Positions 32,025-41,785 of a stretch of DNA of 64,000 nucleotides are shown here, piece by piece; within the stretch, counting starts at the first letter, position 1; the number at the start of each line of letters is the position of its first letter. The stretch lies in NCBI GenBank assembly GCA_016490735.1, contig JAEMWC010000231.1, positions 420,001-484,000 of the forward strand. The letters run 5' to 3'. The DNA comes from Pachyseris speciosa (Eukaryota > Cnidaria > Anthozoa > Scleractinia > Pachyseridae). The notes beneath the pieces were generated by a model, which did no database searches, was not told the DNA's origin, and saw only the letters and a list, made by a program, of their open reading frames with translations. A program made the position numbers and the translations under genes.

Positions 32025-35000
32025 GTATTGTATGACTTTGTTTGCTATTTATTTACTTATTTAGTAAGTAAGACTATTTAAAGTAGTGGCAAATGTTGTA
32101 GCGGTGTTACAGCGGTTCAAAGTTCATCAAAATCCCATACATTTACTGTAATTTTAGTCATGTTTGTACCCCAGTCAAAATGGCATCAGAAACCGTGGAA
32201 AGGTCTTGTTCCCATTAGCCTCCTTCGCAGACGTCTTTAGGCTCGTCACGCGTTCCTTCCCCACGAACGGAAGTGGTCTTTGAACACTTGCACGTGCTAC
32301 CATTGCTCGGAGCTCTCCTTCACATACTCAAGGGTACACAAACGATGGATGGGACGCAGGGAGGCCAACCACGCAGTATTGTTAAATGCTTGATCTGTAA
32401 ACGCCTTTCTCCGCCGTATTTCTTGTCGAATTTGACCTTCGCTCTTTCATACGCAGGACTTTCACCAGTGTTAGGACTTTGCCTGTCAAACTGTTTTGCA
32501 ATCGCAGCATCTTCTCTCCTACAGGAATATCCGGTCGGTCTACCATAGAGAGGGGGATGAATAGGGGGCAGCGAATCCGTCGATCCGTGCTAATTTTTCG
32601 CAAATCCGCAACCCGCAGATATTTTTTACAAAAATCCGAATCCGCAGCGACAAGAAAGCCAACTGGGCACGTCGCGAAGTGTTACACGCGAGCGCGAGAC
32701 GCGAAACAAAGAAAGGAAAGACATCCTCGCGCTTGCACACGTCCCCATCGCTCTAAGATTAAAATGTTTGCTGCTGCATTTGAAACCTGATGTCATTAGG
32801 ACAGCGTGCAGTTTTGTATTTGAGTTACGTTTTAGGTCTTTTCGAATCAATCAGAGTACAGGTTCCTACAGGTCTTTGAAACTATGTTTAAAAAGGTGTA
32901 GCGAAATCTAAGGTTTAATCCCCACCATGACCACTGTTTTGTAATAATTAAAGAAATCTAATTTAAAGACAACGTAGTCTCGTAAAATAAGTCTCGTAGT
33001 ATAAAACATAACAATCCGTTTTAACCTCATATGCTCGCGTAGTTTCACTACGCTTTTGCAATTGCTGGAATCGACGCAGCACTGAAACTCGTTTTTCTGA
33101 TGGAAGTCATGGCCTTTGGCACCTTCTCGGTTAAAAAAAGGCGACGCAATCCTGACCCTCCATGTTGATCGTGCCGATGGTACACGTAGTGGTCTGGTGA
33201 GGACAATTAATGGCTTTTTTTCTGGCCAGACGTCGAGATCCTGGGGATTACATTGTAGGTCAAAGATGTGTTAGCCATTTAACTACCACGCATTTTGCCG
33301 AAAAACACCTTTTGAAGCTCGTCGAGCCATTTTCTGGCCAGAATCTAGCCAAAGAGAAACAAAACTGCCCAAAACTCTGTTTGCTGGTGGAGCTCCTCCT
33401 GAAAAGTTTCACTGCCTCCTCTCCTTCTACCTTTCGCTTTTCTTGCCTCGCTTTCTTTTTTTTCTTGCTGGGCATTTCCTGGGCTTCCTTTCGGTGGGAA
33501 AAGATTTGTGGAAAACTTTTAGGATCATATGACTAGATGGAAGGGAGTGCAGGTGGGTAGTGGTAGTTAACAAGGTAAGATTTTCATTCAATTTTTCGGC
33601 TCAACGTCACTTGGTTTTTTCGCGTTATCTCCGACCTGTTTGATGGAATCGTGCTCATTTGGATATGGTTTGAAAGATCTCTTCCCCCTACACATGCTAC
33701 TTGTAAAAGTTGTCCATGAGCGTTAATACTGATGACGTTACAAGCGCTACAAGGGGCGTGGTTTTGCGCGGCCGGTTTTGGTCGGTGTGGTAGTCAATAG
33801 TACTCGATAATAATAACTTTATTTATTACCTTTGGCAATAAAAATTACAGTAATATTACAATTGATAAAAATTATAAACTACAAATTATATACAATGCAT
33901 AGAAAAATTGAAAAGATGACTAAGAAAATGTAAAAAGGCAGAACAACAACGGGCTAAAAGTGCATAAATATAAATTAAGTTTTTAAAAAAATGGACAACC
34001 ACTTTGAGTTTAAATTAAGACATGTTTCGATCGTTCAACGATCATCATCATCAGTTGTGGAATAGTTTACAGTTGTGATTTGAATTTATACTACCATTGA
34101 CGCGTACAATTTTTTTTAAAAATTAACGGGCAATACTTAAATGCGCGAGACCTGGGACTACATTTTTATGAAATCGGATGACTAAGTATAAACAACAAAA
34201 TAATTACAGCTATTGCACAAAATTGTCATAGTAAGTAAAAATAATAACAAAAGGACTAACGCAATGGGAAACCACGTCAGAAAGAAAGAGTCAGCTTGGC
34301 ATGTTTAAGCTGCTTGTTTAACGCGGGAGTTTCCCAGCGGATATGAACGGCTTCTTTTAAAATTAGCTGAAATCTATTTGGTGCAGAATCCAAACTAGAA
34401 AAGCACCTCGTTGAACAAAGTCTGCGGCATGTCTCAGACTGTTGTAAATGCTGAAAAATTCCTGTCCCTACTCAGATGTTCACGAATGCGTATTGAGAGA
34501 TGTCGGCTGGTTTCGCCAATGTAACAGGCATTACATCCTGCACAAAAAAATTTAAGTTATATTAGGTTAAGTTAGGTTCAGCACCTCTAGGAATAAACGA
34601 TCGATTGTTTGGGCCTACCAGTGCGTGATACAAGTATTCTGAGGTGCATTGATTTCATCTTATTAGATCTTGGAATATGGCTATGTTCCAGTGCCTTGTC
34701 TGAAAAACGTTTGCAAGTATGCGCTTCAGATTTGGCATCTCATGAACAAATTGGGTTGTTTTATGCTCAAAGGTGAATTTTTTCAGAAAATTGTGTCCTT
34801 TGCTTAATCTAGTCTAGTTCTAAGGTCAGGCAGAAAAAATTGAAACAGACCGCCAAGTTAAGTTCCGCGATCCGCACTTCAAAACAAGCAAAATCCATAA
34901 TCCACGCTGAAATATTGAAGAAATCCGTGATCCGCTGAGCGTTCAAAATCCGCCACTCCGCAAAATGTATCCTCAAAATCCGAAATCCGAGTAGTTTTTT

Positions 35001-37954
35001 CAGCCAAATCCGCCGATCCGCGAACCTATTAACCCCCCTCCATAGACATGAATGCTGCCTTCCAGGACTCGTATTCCGTTTTGTCCTCCCCTGAAAAGTT
35101 GGGCAACTCCTTAAAACCTGATAGGTGGAGCTTTTGGTACTGGTTGTCTGTTGCACATCTGAGGTATATTCGGGTCTTCAGTTGTGTGTTGCCAGCTAGG
35201 GGGGTAACGGATTTCTTGCGTGATATTTAAGAACTGTATCACTGTCTCGTGGACCGGATGCTCTCTTTGCTGCTTGCCTCATCTGTTCGCTGGTTAGTTA
35301 TCTGAAGTTGGGCAGTCAATTTCTCGATCTCTTTTTCCTTTTGTCTTTGCTCCTGTTAAAAAACAATATAATACAATACAATACTGTCTTGACAACTCCC
35401 CATGGGGGATTTTCAGTGACAATAGCAGTAATAATTTTGCACCTGTTCCATTTGGAGCAGTCGTTCTTTAGCCTCTTAGCCTATCGCTGTTTCTGTTTGA
35501 CGTACGAGGACGAAATGGACGCTATCGAAGGCGCGGCGTCACCACTTTTTGTGAGCGAGGGCACAACCGATTCAGCCTCTCCATTCGCTAGCCTTTCCTG
35601 CGGAAGATTTTCTGCCGTTTCAATGCTTAAATCTACAGAGGTCAAAATCTCATCAAGCTCATAGTCTAGTGATTCAATGATAGTGTCTGTCCCTTCAAAT
35701 TCTCCACTCGTTCAATAAACTTGTTTTAGATTGGCAATGATCTTTCTAGACATTCGCCGCCGACCTTACTAGCTCTTACTTTATTTATATGAAACATTTA
35801 AAAAAGACGACACAACGTTTGAATCTACAAGACATGTTCCGGATACTCAGTATCCATCTTCAGTTGAAGGATGTTTACAAGTGAGTAACTTATATAAAGT
35901 AAATAACAAGTAGGTGTTGATTACAAATTGTAGAATAATAGTTACAAATCAGTGAAAAGGTTACATAATACTTAAGGGATACAAGAGGAGAAGTACAAAA
36001 CTATGAAAAATGCTGAATACAAATAGTAATTAAAGTACGAGTGTTAAATTAACATGTTTGAGTTGTTTATTCAGTGCGGGTTGTTCCCATTCAATATGTA
36101 GGGCTTCTTTGATCTTAAGTTGGAAATTAGTAGGAGCAGAGTCTAAGATGGAAAAACAGTTAAAAGAGCATAGATTCTTACACGACTCAAAACCCTGAAG
36201 ATGTATATAGATATGGGAATTGCGATCCGAAAGTAAGTGCTCACGAACCCTGGTGCCAAAATGTCCAGTGGTTTCACCAACATAACAGGTATGACATCCT
36301 GCACATGTAAATTTGTAAACCACCTGGGAACGGAGCGCATTGGGGATCGAGTCCTTCACACTGAACATGTTACTTAATTTGAAGGAAGTGAAGGCTAACC
36401 TAATGTCTAAATCCTTACAATATTTTTTAGCAATGATTTTTATTTTACGTTGCGCCAAAAGGGAAAAGGGGCCAATATAAGGTAATTTGAAAACCGTTTA
36501 GTCGTTTCTTTAGAATCGTTTCCTTATAGCTCTTCGGATAGCATTCTTACTGGGCATAGCTGCATCTGACGGGTGATTCTCTACTAGGTCCTTTAGTTGC
36601 TTTCATATCTTTGTTAACCTGGTCTTCGCCGACTTCATATTATTGCGTAAGTTCTGTATGTTTGTACTCACTGTGCTTCCCGTTTCGAAGCAGTCGTCTC
36701 CTCCTTGGAGTCTTTCTCGCTTCCCTGACTAGCAAGGTCAATTTCTTCTGGCGATTTTCTCTTCCCAGTGGTCGTATCTCCATTTGTTACTTCGTCTTGT
36801 GCTGCAGCACTGGCCGCCATCGTCAAGGGTCATAATCTGCTCACTCGTCTGTAGTGAAATCTGCGCTTCGTTGTCGTTTCTATCCGGCTCGAAGGACCAC
36901 AATTGTTTCCATACGAATTGGAACAGTCACAATCTCGATACCAAGAACATCGAGTCGACAATTCCACTAAATTATTCACTCACACGTGGCGATTACACAA
37001 TCTGACAAACTGGCTGTCTGGGAGTCTATTGTAGGTCAAAAAAGGGGCGTTCCCGTAAATTGATATCACATGATTATGTCGCGAAACTGGTTTTAACCAG
37101 TTCCGCCACAAAACAAATATTCATTCCAAGGTCTATAAAGCGTTCTATCGGCTGATGCAACATGTACCAAGTTAATGAGCTATCACGGGTGTCATCACAA
37201 AGCACAGTACAATGGAGAAACAATACAAAGAACGATAACAATAAACCAAACACAATGGAAGAAAACAATAGACTAACAATGGACTTGGTACATGGTGCAT
37301 CAGCCTTTCTATCAAGCAAATAAAAAAAATAGGATCATCAACCTTTCCATAGCTAAAGTCAAGAAATTGTGATATTATAGAAGAGCAATAAATAAACAAA
37401 ATGCCAAAGTCTCAGGGCCGTGGCAAGTTTTTGTCCAGTACTCGAGTTATTCGGCAAAATGTACCACTCAAAATTATAGTGTTTTGTATGGAAACGCCAT
37501 CTTGGCGTCCCTTTGAGGGACCAGACTCTATTCATGCTTGCCGTTAGCATGACAGTGATGCATGTATAATTAATACCTGGGCTGTGCGGAAATCTTTCCC
37601 CGTAACGTTCTGAAAGTTGCGACTAAGCTGACAACTTACCTTCAAAAGCGTGTTCTCGTATTTAAATCCCAGGCGTGATTTCGGCTCGATTTCGATCTCT
37701 ATCTTGTCAAGCACTATCAAATCCACAACAGCTGCACAAACAGCTCCTGCTCGAATCTCCATTTTCCCGACGACTTCGCCAGTTTTAGACTCTTGCCAAA
37801 GCAAGCAGTAGGCTTGGGTAAGATTGAGTGACCTCTCAGCAAACTCCCTCTTGACAAAGTGACTCGAATTCACTATCTCAATGACAGCTTGAGTGAGTTT
37901 GTTGCAAACATCGTGGATATAAGCGTAATAGCTCGCTCCAGCACCTGCCGCCAT
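22476..37954 (-). CDS. GPP34 (GOLPH3-fold) domain protein, gene A
   Basis: Three exons on the minus strand, 37954-37640, 26954-26714 and 22687-22476, join in phases 0 and 1 to give 255 residues and a TAG stop. An alternative first exon at 47958-47647 would give 254 residues. The fold is recognised from three GOLPH3-like segments. LNLTQAYCLLWQES matches the LTLMEEVLLL helix region. SPTGTFLDDALFNKIL matches APTGDVLLDEAL. ANLVELGILDKKKT matches NLVEKGVLTTEK. In eukaryotes GOLPH3 binds PI4P at the Golgi and retains glycosyltransferases. Here the N-terminal tail is only a short Ala/Gly stretch. The Arg of ELRAG looks like the GOLPH3 PI4P-site Arg90. The matching Trp81, Arg171 and Arg174 are not evident, so lipid binding is uncertain. 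Confidence 0.75.
22765..23270 (+). pseudogene. Degraded LINE reverse transcriptase C-terminal fragment
   Basis: The plus strand encodes YELEKLQRMQNTAARL, then an in-frame stop, then HITPILKNLQWLPI and, after a frame change, FKILLVTYKVFHGFAPP through FKSRLKTILFQRAF. It matches the end of CR1/L2 proteins but is a different and older family than the element at 19382. The 3' end trails into TTATT near 23340. Confidence 0.8.
23271..26100. other. Intron 2 of GPP34 gene A: expanded sequence without clear genes
   Basis: Paralogous intron 2 of gene B is only 979 bp, so most of this stretch was added after duplication. Apart from the LINE remnant and the MITE at 25118, I see AT-rich sequence and minus-strand open stretches (for example 25238-25549) that I do not recognise. 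Confidence 0.5.
25118..25204. repeat. Short MITE with TAGCCTGTTCCAGGCTCTCA ends
   Basis: The left end TAGCCTGTTCCAGGCTCTCA and right end TTGGAACAGGCTA are inverted. Both arms include CAGATATTT or AAATATCTG. A longer member of the family is at 54254-54474. Confidence 0.75.
26230..26360. repeat. Dispersed AATAATCCGTAATT-type repeat (also 52690-52900)
   Basis: Blocks TAATAATCC.TAAT, GGCCAAT and AAAATCCC.TAATAAT occur here and at 52690-52900 in the same order. It is non-coding. Confidence 0.5.
26453..26508. repeat. (AC)n microsatellite
   Basis: About 27 AC units follow a C-run and precede an ACACAACACA stretch. Confidence 0.97.
26714..26954 (-). CDS. GPP34 gene A exon 2 (E2a)
   Basis: The exon is 241 bases, phase 0 to phase 1. 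The acceptor reads aaatttccag and the donor GTAAGA. It encodes VKSESPTGTFLDDALFNKIL...ANLVELGILDKKKTFFGKKYPTLKPG. It is the same length as E2b with identical splice positions. Confidence 0.85.
27240..28090. other. Intron 1 of GPP34 gene A, no gene seen
   Basis: The part nearest exon 2 (to about 27260) is recognisably paralogous to 51060-51320, including the shared ACTGCTTAGCTGCATATTTC-like block. The rest is unique AT-rich sequence. Confidence 0.5.
28090..28600. repeat. Dispersed repeat family, copy 1
   Basis: The stretch shares ordered blocks (TTCAAACTGCTCTATTTTAA, CGAATCGAT, TGACATGTCTCT, GCAGATATAT) with 28870-29420 and, in reverse, with 37330-37520, 38570-38800 and 43220-43660. No stable protein frame is shared by the copies. 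Confidence 0.7.
28870..29420. repeat. Dispersed repeat family, copy 2
   Basis: It lies in the same orientation as the copy at 28090, giving a tandem-like pair. It contains AGAAGAGTAATAAATAAAC and TTCAAACTGCTCTATTTTAA. Confidence 0.7.
29421..30660. other. Intronic, no gene seen
   Basis: AT-rich sequence with A- and T-runs. Short open stretches near 30132-30579 have no recognisable protein character. Confidence 0.45.
30667..30698. repeat. (AAT)n microsatellite
   Basis: About ten AAT units. Confidence 0.9.
30900..31930. other. Intronic stretch with a GC-rich, CCAAT-bearing patch
   Basis: Around 30950-31110 base composition rises and a GATTGGCTG (CCAAT-type) box lies near 30967, next to GGCGCGCGCAGCAGCGGG. 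It looks promoter-like but no exon follows convincingly. The rest is AT-rich. Confidence 0.35.
31934..32022. repeat. (TA)n microsatellite
   Basis: A long alternating TA tract with a few TT interruptions at the left end. Confidence 0.95.
32212..32280. repeat. Partial foldback element (family of 38478-38577)
   Basis: TTAGCCTCCTTCGCAGACGTC and CGTCACGCGTTCCTTCCCC match the left arm and loop of the element at 38478. The right arm is missing. Confidence 0.55.
33800..33960 (-). mobile_element. 3' end of an L2-like retroelement
   Basis: Read on the minus strand, the sequence ends GGTAATAAATAAAGTTATTA, the common AATAAA plus TTA ending of these LINEs and their SINE partners. No protein-coding part is preserved. 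Confidence 0.5.
34021..34060 (-). ncRNA. Hammerhead-like motif 3' of Penelope-like fragment 1
   Basis: On the minus strand the sequence reads CTGATGATGAT, then a six-pair stem GATCGT-TGA-ACGATC, then GAAACATGT. CUGANGA plus a stem plus GAAA is the hammerhead core, and hammerhead motifs are known in Penelope-like elements. An extra GAT repeat separates the core from the stem, so activity is doubtful. The second copy at 35830-35872 has the same layout with a different stem sequence. Confidence 0.45.
34250..34555 (-). pseudogene. Penelope-like element fragment 1: GIY-YIG endonuclease remnant
   Basis: The minus strand encodes AGCNACYIGETSRHLSIRIREHL in one frame. This is the GIY-YIG type signature of Penelope-like retroelements, with the zinc-binding CxxC lost upstream. 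Stops follow in the C-terminal part. Only the end of the element remains. Confidence 0.75.
34850..35045. repeat. AATCCGCGATCCG-rich repeat inserted in gag-like ORF
   Basis: Repeated AATCCG/GATCCGC motifs fill the stretch, ending at ACCCCCCTCCATAG. Similar motifs and a related end (CCATAGAGAGGGGG) occur at 32540-32660. It ends exactly where the gag-like frame at 35040 begins. Confidence 0.5.
35830..35872 (-). ncRNA. Hammerhead-like motif 3' of Penelope-like fragment 2
   Basis: The minus strand reads CAACTGAAGAT, then stem GGATAC-TGA-GTATCC, then GGAACATGT. Flanks match the copy at 34021 while the stem differs in sequence but pairs equally well. The GAAA core has become GGAA, which should inactivate a ribozyme. 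Confidence 0.45.
36030..36458 (-). pseudogene. GIY-YIG endonuclease ORF of Penelope-like element
   Basis: The open frame of 142 codons contains SQVVYKFTCAGCHTCYVGET, then TRVREHL. It has the CxxC pair, the Y...YVG element and the Arg/Glu-His motif of the Penelope GIY-YIG domain. The open end KEALHIEWEQPALNKQLKH is the normal C-terminus of these proteins. The upstream reverse transcriptase is missing. Confidence 0.82.
37330..37520. repeat. Dispersed repeat family, copy 3
   Basis: It has the same blocks as the copy at 28870 (AGAAGAGCAATAAATAAAC, CTCGAGTTATTCGGCAAAAT, GGAAACGCCAT). It ends about 120 bases beyond the donor of E1a. Confidence 0.65.
37640..37954 (-). CDS. GPP34 gene A first exon (E1a)
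   Basis: The exon is 315 bases: ATG at 37954-37952, ending YENTLLK|GTAAGT in phase 0. It encodes MAAGAGASYYAYIHD...LNLTQAYCLLWQES...ENTLLK. It is the most diverged of the four first exons (KREFAE, GEVVGKMEIR). If the donor is not used the frame runs on to 37544, but the conserved donor in all four copies argues for splicing. Confidence 0.82.
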
Positions 37955-38477
37955 GCTGATGCTTTAAAAGGCGTCAAAGTTTGTGTTGCTATTCAAATAA
38001 TCCCGAACGACATCCCGAGCCTCGAGGAAGTGGTGAAGGCGCGGCCCCTACGTATGACGTTTCGTTGCACCCGGACATGAATGTATTAAAGGTCATGTAA
38101 ATGTATGATACTGTTTGGTTTTTGTCAAATCAAAGTGGCTATATAGGCCACTGAATGTACTCGGAAAATGAATTTTAAACCACCCACGCTAATTTCGTTT
38201 CGATTCCTTTGTTAGGAAACGATACTAAATACGCCAAAAGAGAAGCGTGGCACTTGCGTTACATTTTACGCACGATTTTTTGAAAGTCTTTGTTCGGTCA
38301 CATTTAAGCTGTTTAAGTGTAACGGCTCCCTTCAATCTACATTCTTGGTTAGTCTTTTGTAGTGTTTTGATGAAATTTGTTTTTTGTTTGTTTGTTTGTT
38401 TTTATTTTGTTGTTATCATTTCTCCTTTTTTGGTTGTACATTTTCATGGTTGGAATATTTTTCAGTTTTTACCTTCA

Positions 38478-38577
38478 TCTAGTCTCCTTCGCAGCCGTTA
38501 TTTGGGTCGTCACGCAACGCTCCTCCCCACTGAGCTTTACGTGTCGACCCTAATAACGGCTGCGAAGGAGATTAACC
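38478..38577. repeat. Foldback MITE
   Basis: The left arm TCTCCTTCGCAGCCGTTATT is mirrored by AATAACGGCTGCGAAGGAGA at the right, a perfect 20-base inverted repeat around a 50-base loop. Confidence 0.85.
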
Positions 38578-38800
38578 TTCATCAGGTAAAGGATTTTTTA
38601 AGGATACATCTACTGGCCTGTTTTCTGCCCGGTAGCATACTTTGTTTTGAAAAAAGAGCAGTTTGAATTTCGAATTTTTTTTACAATGCATGACATCTGG
38701 ATTTCTTCTTAGAAAAATGTCACGTACACGAAAGTATCGACTCGCCTTGTGTTTTCGAGTTCTGTATAACCAATCTGCTGAGAGAAGTGAAACACGAAAA
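38578..38800. repeat. Dispersed repeat family, copy 4
   Basis: The reverse-oriented copy contains CAGTTTGAATTTCGAA, TGACATCTGGATT, GTCACGTACACG and CTTGTGTTTTCGAGTTCT, matching 43270-43407 closely. Confidence 0.65.
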
Positions 38801-39441
38801 TTTGGTTTATCAATAGAGTTGATAATGTAAATTGACCACCGTAAAGGGATTCAAAAAGCTCACGCTCCGAGCGTCAGCCCTTTGTCTGGGTACCAGTGGG
38901 ATTTTGTCCTTTTGGCTTTATCTCTGTGCAAGAGCGGCGAAGCCGCGATACCAAGCCATGACATGGTGTGGAAAAAAACCTCTGGTCACGGCGGTTGAGA
39001 ACCACACCTCTATGATTTGAAATTTTGAACACCGTCGCTGATTGGTTTTCGTAGTCAATGCCAGTCCTTTCCGGTTAAAAACGATCTAACACTCAATTTC
39101 ATTGGTTGAATGAAGATAATGCACCCCAGTAGCCATATAACCGGTTTTAGAGTGAGGAAGGATTAGAAATCAAATATAGCGGTGGGAAGCTGTGAATTCG
39201 GGCGAGCATTAAGAGGTGCAGAACAATACGCACTAAATTCTGGATTTTTGGAGATTTTAGAACATTTTATTGTTCAGAAAGAGGCTTTTCTTCATTTTAT
39301 CATGCGTGAGGATGTGTTTGTGGTTCTATTAACAACTTGTGTAACACCTGTTAATTCTCTCCGCCGAATTTCCACCCTCATTTAGCTCTTTTCAGTGCCT
39401 CGAAGAGCTTTTCGAATTTCTCCACATCTCTTCAACATATC

Positions 39442-39648
39442 ATGCACAAAATGGATGAGGCAGTGATCTCTTTGTTTTCTGGAAATCCCAACACAGACGA
39501 CAACCTCGCAGCTATCTTTGGCTGTCTGGCGCAGACGCCATGGAATAAATTGAACCTTCCAGATCCAGAAATTAACAAATTAAAAATAAAAAAAAAACTT
39601 CATGTATTTACGGACGCTATTCTTTTGAGCGGGGCTGTGAAAACGTAG
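39442..39648 (+). CDS. Unrecognised 68-codon ORF
   Basis: The frame starts MHKMDEAVISLFSGNPNTDD and ends GAVKT. A plausible acceptor (tcttttcag) lies 40-50 bases upstream. Its composition is protein-like but I do not recognise it. It could be part of the same element as the fragments at 40260 and 41341, or chance. Confidence 0.25.
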   Translation: MHKMDEAVISLFSGNPNTDDNLAAIFGCLAQTPWNKLNLPDPEINKLKIKKKLHVFTDAILLSGAVKT

Positions 39649-39744
39649 CTCACGAATTTCGCTATTTACATGCCTCGGCCACACGGGAAAGACATCCCGA
39701 GCAGGATTTAGGCATCACCTCGGCGTGCGCGAAACATGCCAAAT

Positions 39745-39868
39745 TATGATAGCCTGCGTGGCAGGAGTAGAAAGGAGAGGGAGGGGGAGGGAGGGGGGAG
39801 GAAGGGAGGGAGAGGGAGGGGAACCATCCCCCTCCTCTTTCTACGCCTACCATGCAGGCTAAATTATG
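39745..39868. repeat. Foldback element with G/A mirror tract
   Basis: Ends TAGCCTGCGTGGCAGG and CCTACCATGCAGGCTA are inverted. The interior is a purine run of GGGAGG units (39775-39820) facing CCCCCTCCTCTTTCT, so the whole element is a G-rich foldback. Confidence 0.75.
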
Positions 39869-40252
39869 AAAACAAACAAACACTGTAGAAAACAGGTTTG
39901 GCGAGATATCTTATTTCGAAATTGAATGAAGTGCGGTTCTTAACTGTCGTGACCAGAGGTTCTTATTTTTCGCGTATCCGAAAGAAAGAGGAGTCCCCTG
40001 AAAACTACTGCGTGGGAAGCTAGTCTCCGTTCGCCGTTTAGTGTTAGGCGGGTTTGTGACGTTATTAATCGGGATACTGTAAGTATACCGAGATATATAT
40101 ATATAAATCATGTTAGATTTCAGTCGTTTTTGCGACTACTGCGCCTGCGCATGTAGTCACTATTGCCATCGTCTGACTTTCCGAAAGTAAGTAAGTAACA
40201 ATAGAATATGCTTCGGAGCCAATTAACACATATGTTGTGGTCTCTCGCGAGT

Positions 40253-40361
40253 ACTTCGTGTTAACGATGATTTACCGATGGTCCTCGATGACTTACGAAA
40301 ATCTCGGCTGCCTCGTGGTCAGGTCAACAAAGTGATCTTCGCATTGACTGAATTGATCGAG
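40253..40361 (+). other. Candidate exon, unrecognised
   Basis: An open stretch reading DDLPMVLDDLRKSRLPRGQ and ending TELIE is followed by a consensus donor (GAG|GTGAGT) in phase 0. The fragment at 41339 begins after an acceptor in the same phase, so the two may belong together. Confidence 0.3.
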
Positions 40362-41338
40362 GTGAGTGTTTTTAATTTTTACTACATTTACATCCCACAG
40401 CTTTCACATTTGGTTTCTAACCGATCAGATGAAAGGCTTCGTGAGTATTTTTCAGCTTTTAGGTCGAAAAATACGACAAATGTCTATGGCATTCCAACGC
40501 GATCAGTGTGATTTGACGACCCGTGATAATCAACACGTGCGCTTGCTGTTCCATAAACAACACGTATGCTTGCCGATACTCCATAATTTTGAAGTACATA
40601 AGCCTCGTACAAGGGAAAATTTCTCGAATCTTTACTTAATTGGGCCTCTTCGGAGGATTGAGCCTCTTCGGAGGAATACTGAGCCCCACTGTGGGATGAT
40701 TGAGTATACCGATCACCTAAAGTGCCATTAACACACTGATTGTGTATTGCATTAAGACTTGTACTTTGCCCCGGCACATACGGTATACGACTACAAAGTA
40801 CAACGTTTTCATTGGAGACTTTGATCTAAACTTGTTACATGAAACGGATAGAGTTCCTCTCTATAATCTCTTTCAAAGAGTAAGTGCAGGCAACATTGGT
40901 ATCGTTGTATACATGTACCACTGACAACAAAACAGCAGTATCTCAAGCACGGTTTCACATATTAGAAACATATTTTTCAGACCACAAATCAATATGTGCA
41001 TTTAATTAACTGTTTCAATACAGAAACAACTTCACTATAAGCTAATATAAACTTTTCTTATGTGTTATAAAAATGATAGAAGCACACCTAGATGTGATGT
41101 GATATGATGGATACTAAAAAACTAGTATATAACATAATAAATACAAAGATTTAGTGATGTTTAAAAATGTCCCGATCCCTGTGCCCCTCCCTGTTCTCTC
41201 ACAGTCATTGTCAGGTAAATGTCCACTATTTTATTTGTTATATTGTATACTAATCAGCAATAATTCTTTCTTATTGACAGCCATTTCAAGTTAAAATATT
41301 TACGGGTATTTTAATAACTTTTTCTTTTCTTTTTTAGT

Positions 41339-41785
41339 CATGGAAGATTACTCGAAACCAGCTACTAGTGCACTTGTGCACTAGTGCTCCTACACAAAAC
41401 AATGAATTCGTTGGCTACATATATACCAGCAACGTATCTCCTGTGTATAACGAAAAGTTCTTTGAATGCCAGTTACAAGGAAGAGATGAAACAATAACTA
41501 AAACGGTGTGCTTCTCACCAAGGAAGCATTCGATGTTTGCAGATTACAGTGAAAAGAAGAGCCCCATCAAAGTTAAAAAGTTCAACGTGGACACCTCTTC
41601 GATCACCAATGATACGTTGATGGCCGATGGGTAATACTGTCATAATTGAACACTATGCACAACTTGACTTCCCAAGATCAGAAACTCAATCTTCAACCAC
41701 ACTTTCATCCATCAAGTCTGTCCGAATTGGCCAACATGTAGCTGTCAAGGCCAAAGTTACCAACAAGTTCATTAATATAATTAGC
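41339..41785 (+). pseudogene. Frameshifted fragment of a multicopy OB-fold-like protein (tentative)
   Basis: After an acceptor (ctttttttag) the frame reads SWKITRNQLL...GYIYTSNVSPVY...TKTVCFSPRKHSMF...SPIKVKKFNVDT to a stop at 41634. One base too many in GATGGGTAATACT shifts it. The next frame continues DGNTVIIEHYAQLDF... SVRIGQHVAVKAKVTNK to 41783. From memory, similar ORFs (VCFSP...SPVK.. and ..G..V...KV) are abundant in cnidarian and fish genomes and look mobile-associated. That link is inference. Confidence 0.4.

Larger units (their letters stand above)
35770..36475 (-). mobile_element. Penelope-like element fragment 2
   Basis: The segment interrupts the gag-like frame. It holds the GIY-YIG endonuclease frame and, towards its 3' end on the minus strand, the hammerhead-like hairpin. 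The reverse transcriptase is absent, so it is a 5'-truncated copy. Confidence 0.7.
35040..36820 (-). pseudogene. Degenerate gag-like ORF (BEL/Pao type?) split by a Penelope fragment
   Basis: From an ATG at 36820 the minus strand encodes MAASAAAQDEVTNGDTTTGK and onward, ending near EETTASKREA at 36672. A shifted frame continues STNIQNLRNNMKSAKTRL, a stop, and QLKDLVENHPSDAAMPSKNA. After the inserted Penelope sequence the coding sense resumes as IIESLDYELDEILTSVDL...ENLPQERLANGEAE, and later KLHLSGFKELPNFSGEDKTEYESW. The last block resembles the KLxLPxFxGD...W core of BEL/Pao gag (DUF1759). Several stops and frame changes make it non-functional. No LTRs or pol were found. Confidence 0.5.

Noticed and set aside
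37544..37640. GPP34 first exons as complete single-exon genes
   Set aside because: The frame runs past a donor conserved in all four copies into short unrelated tails that differ between copies; the GPP34 fold needs exons 2 and 3.
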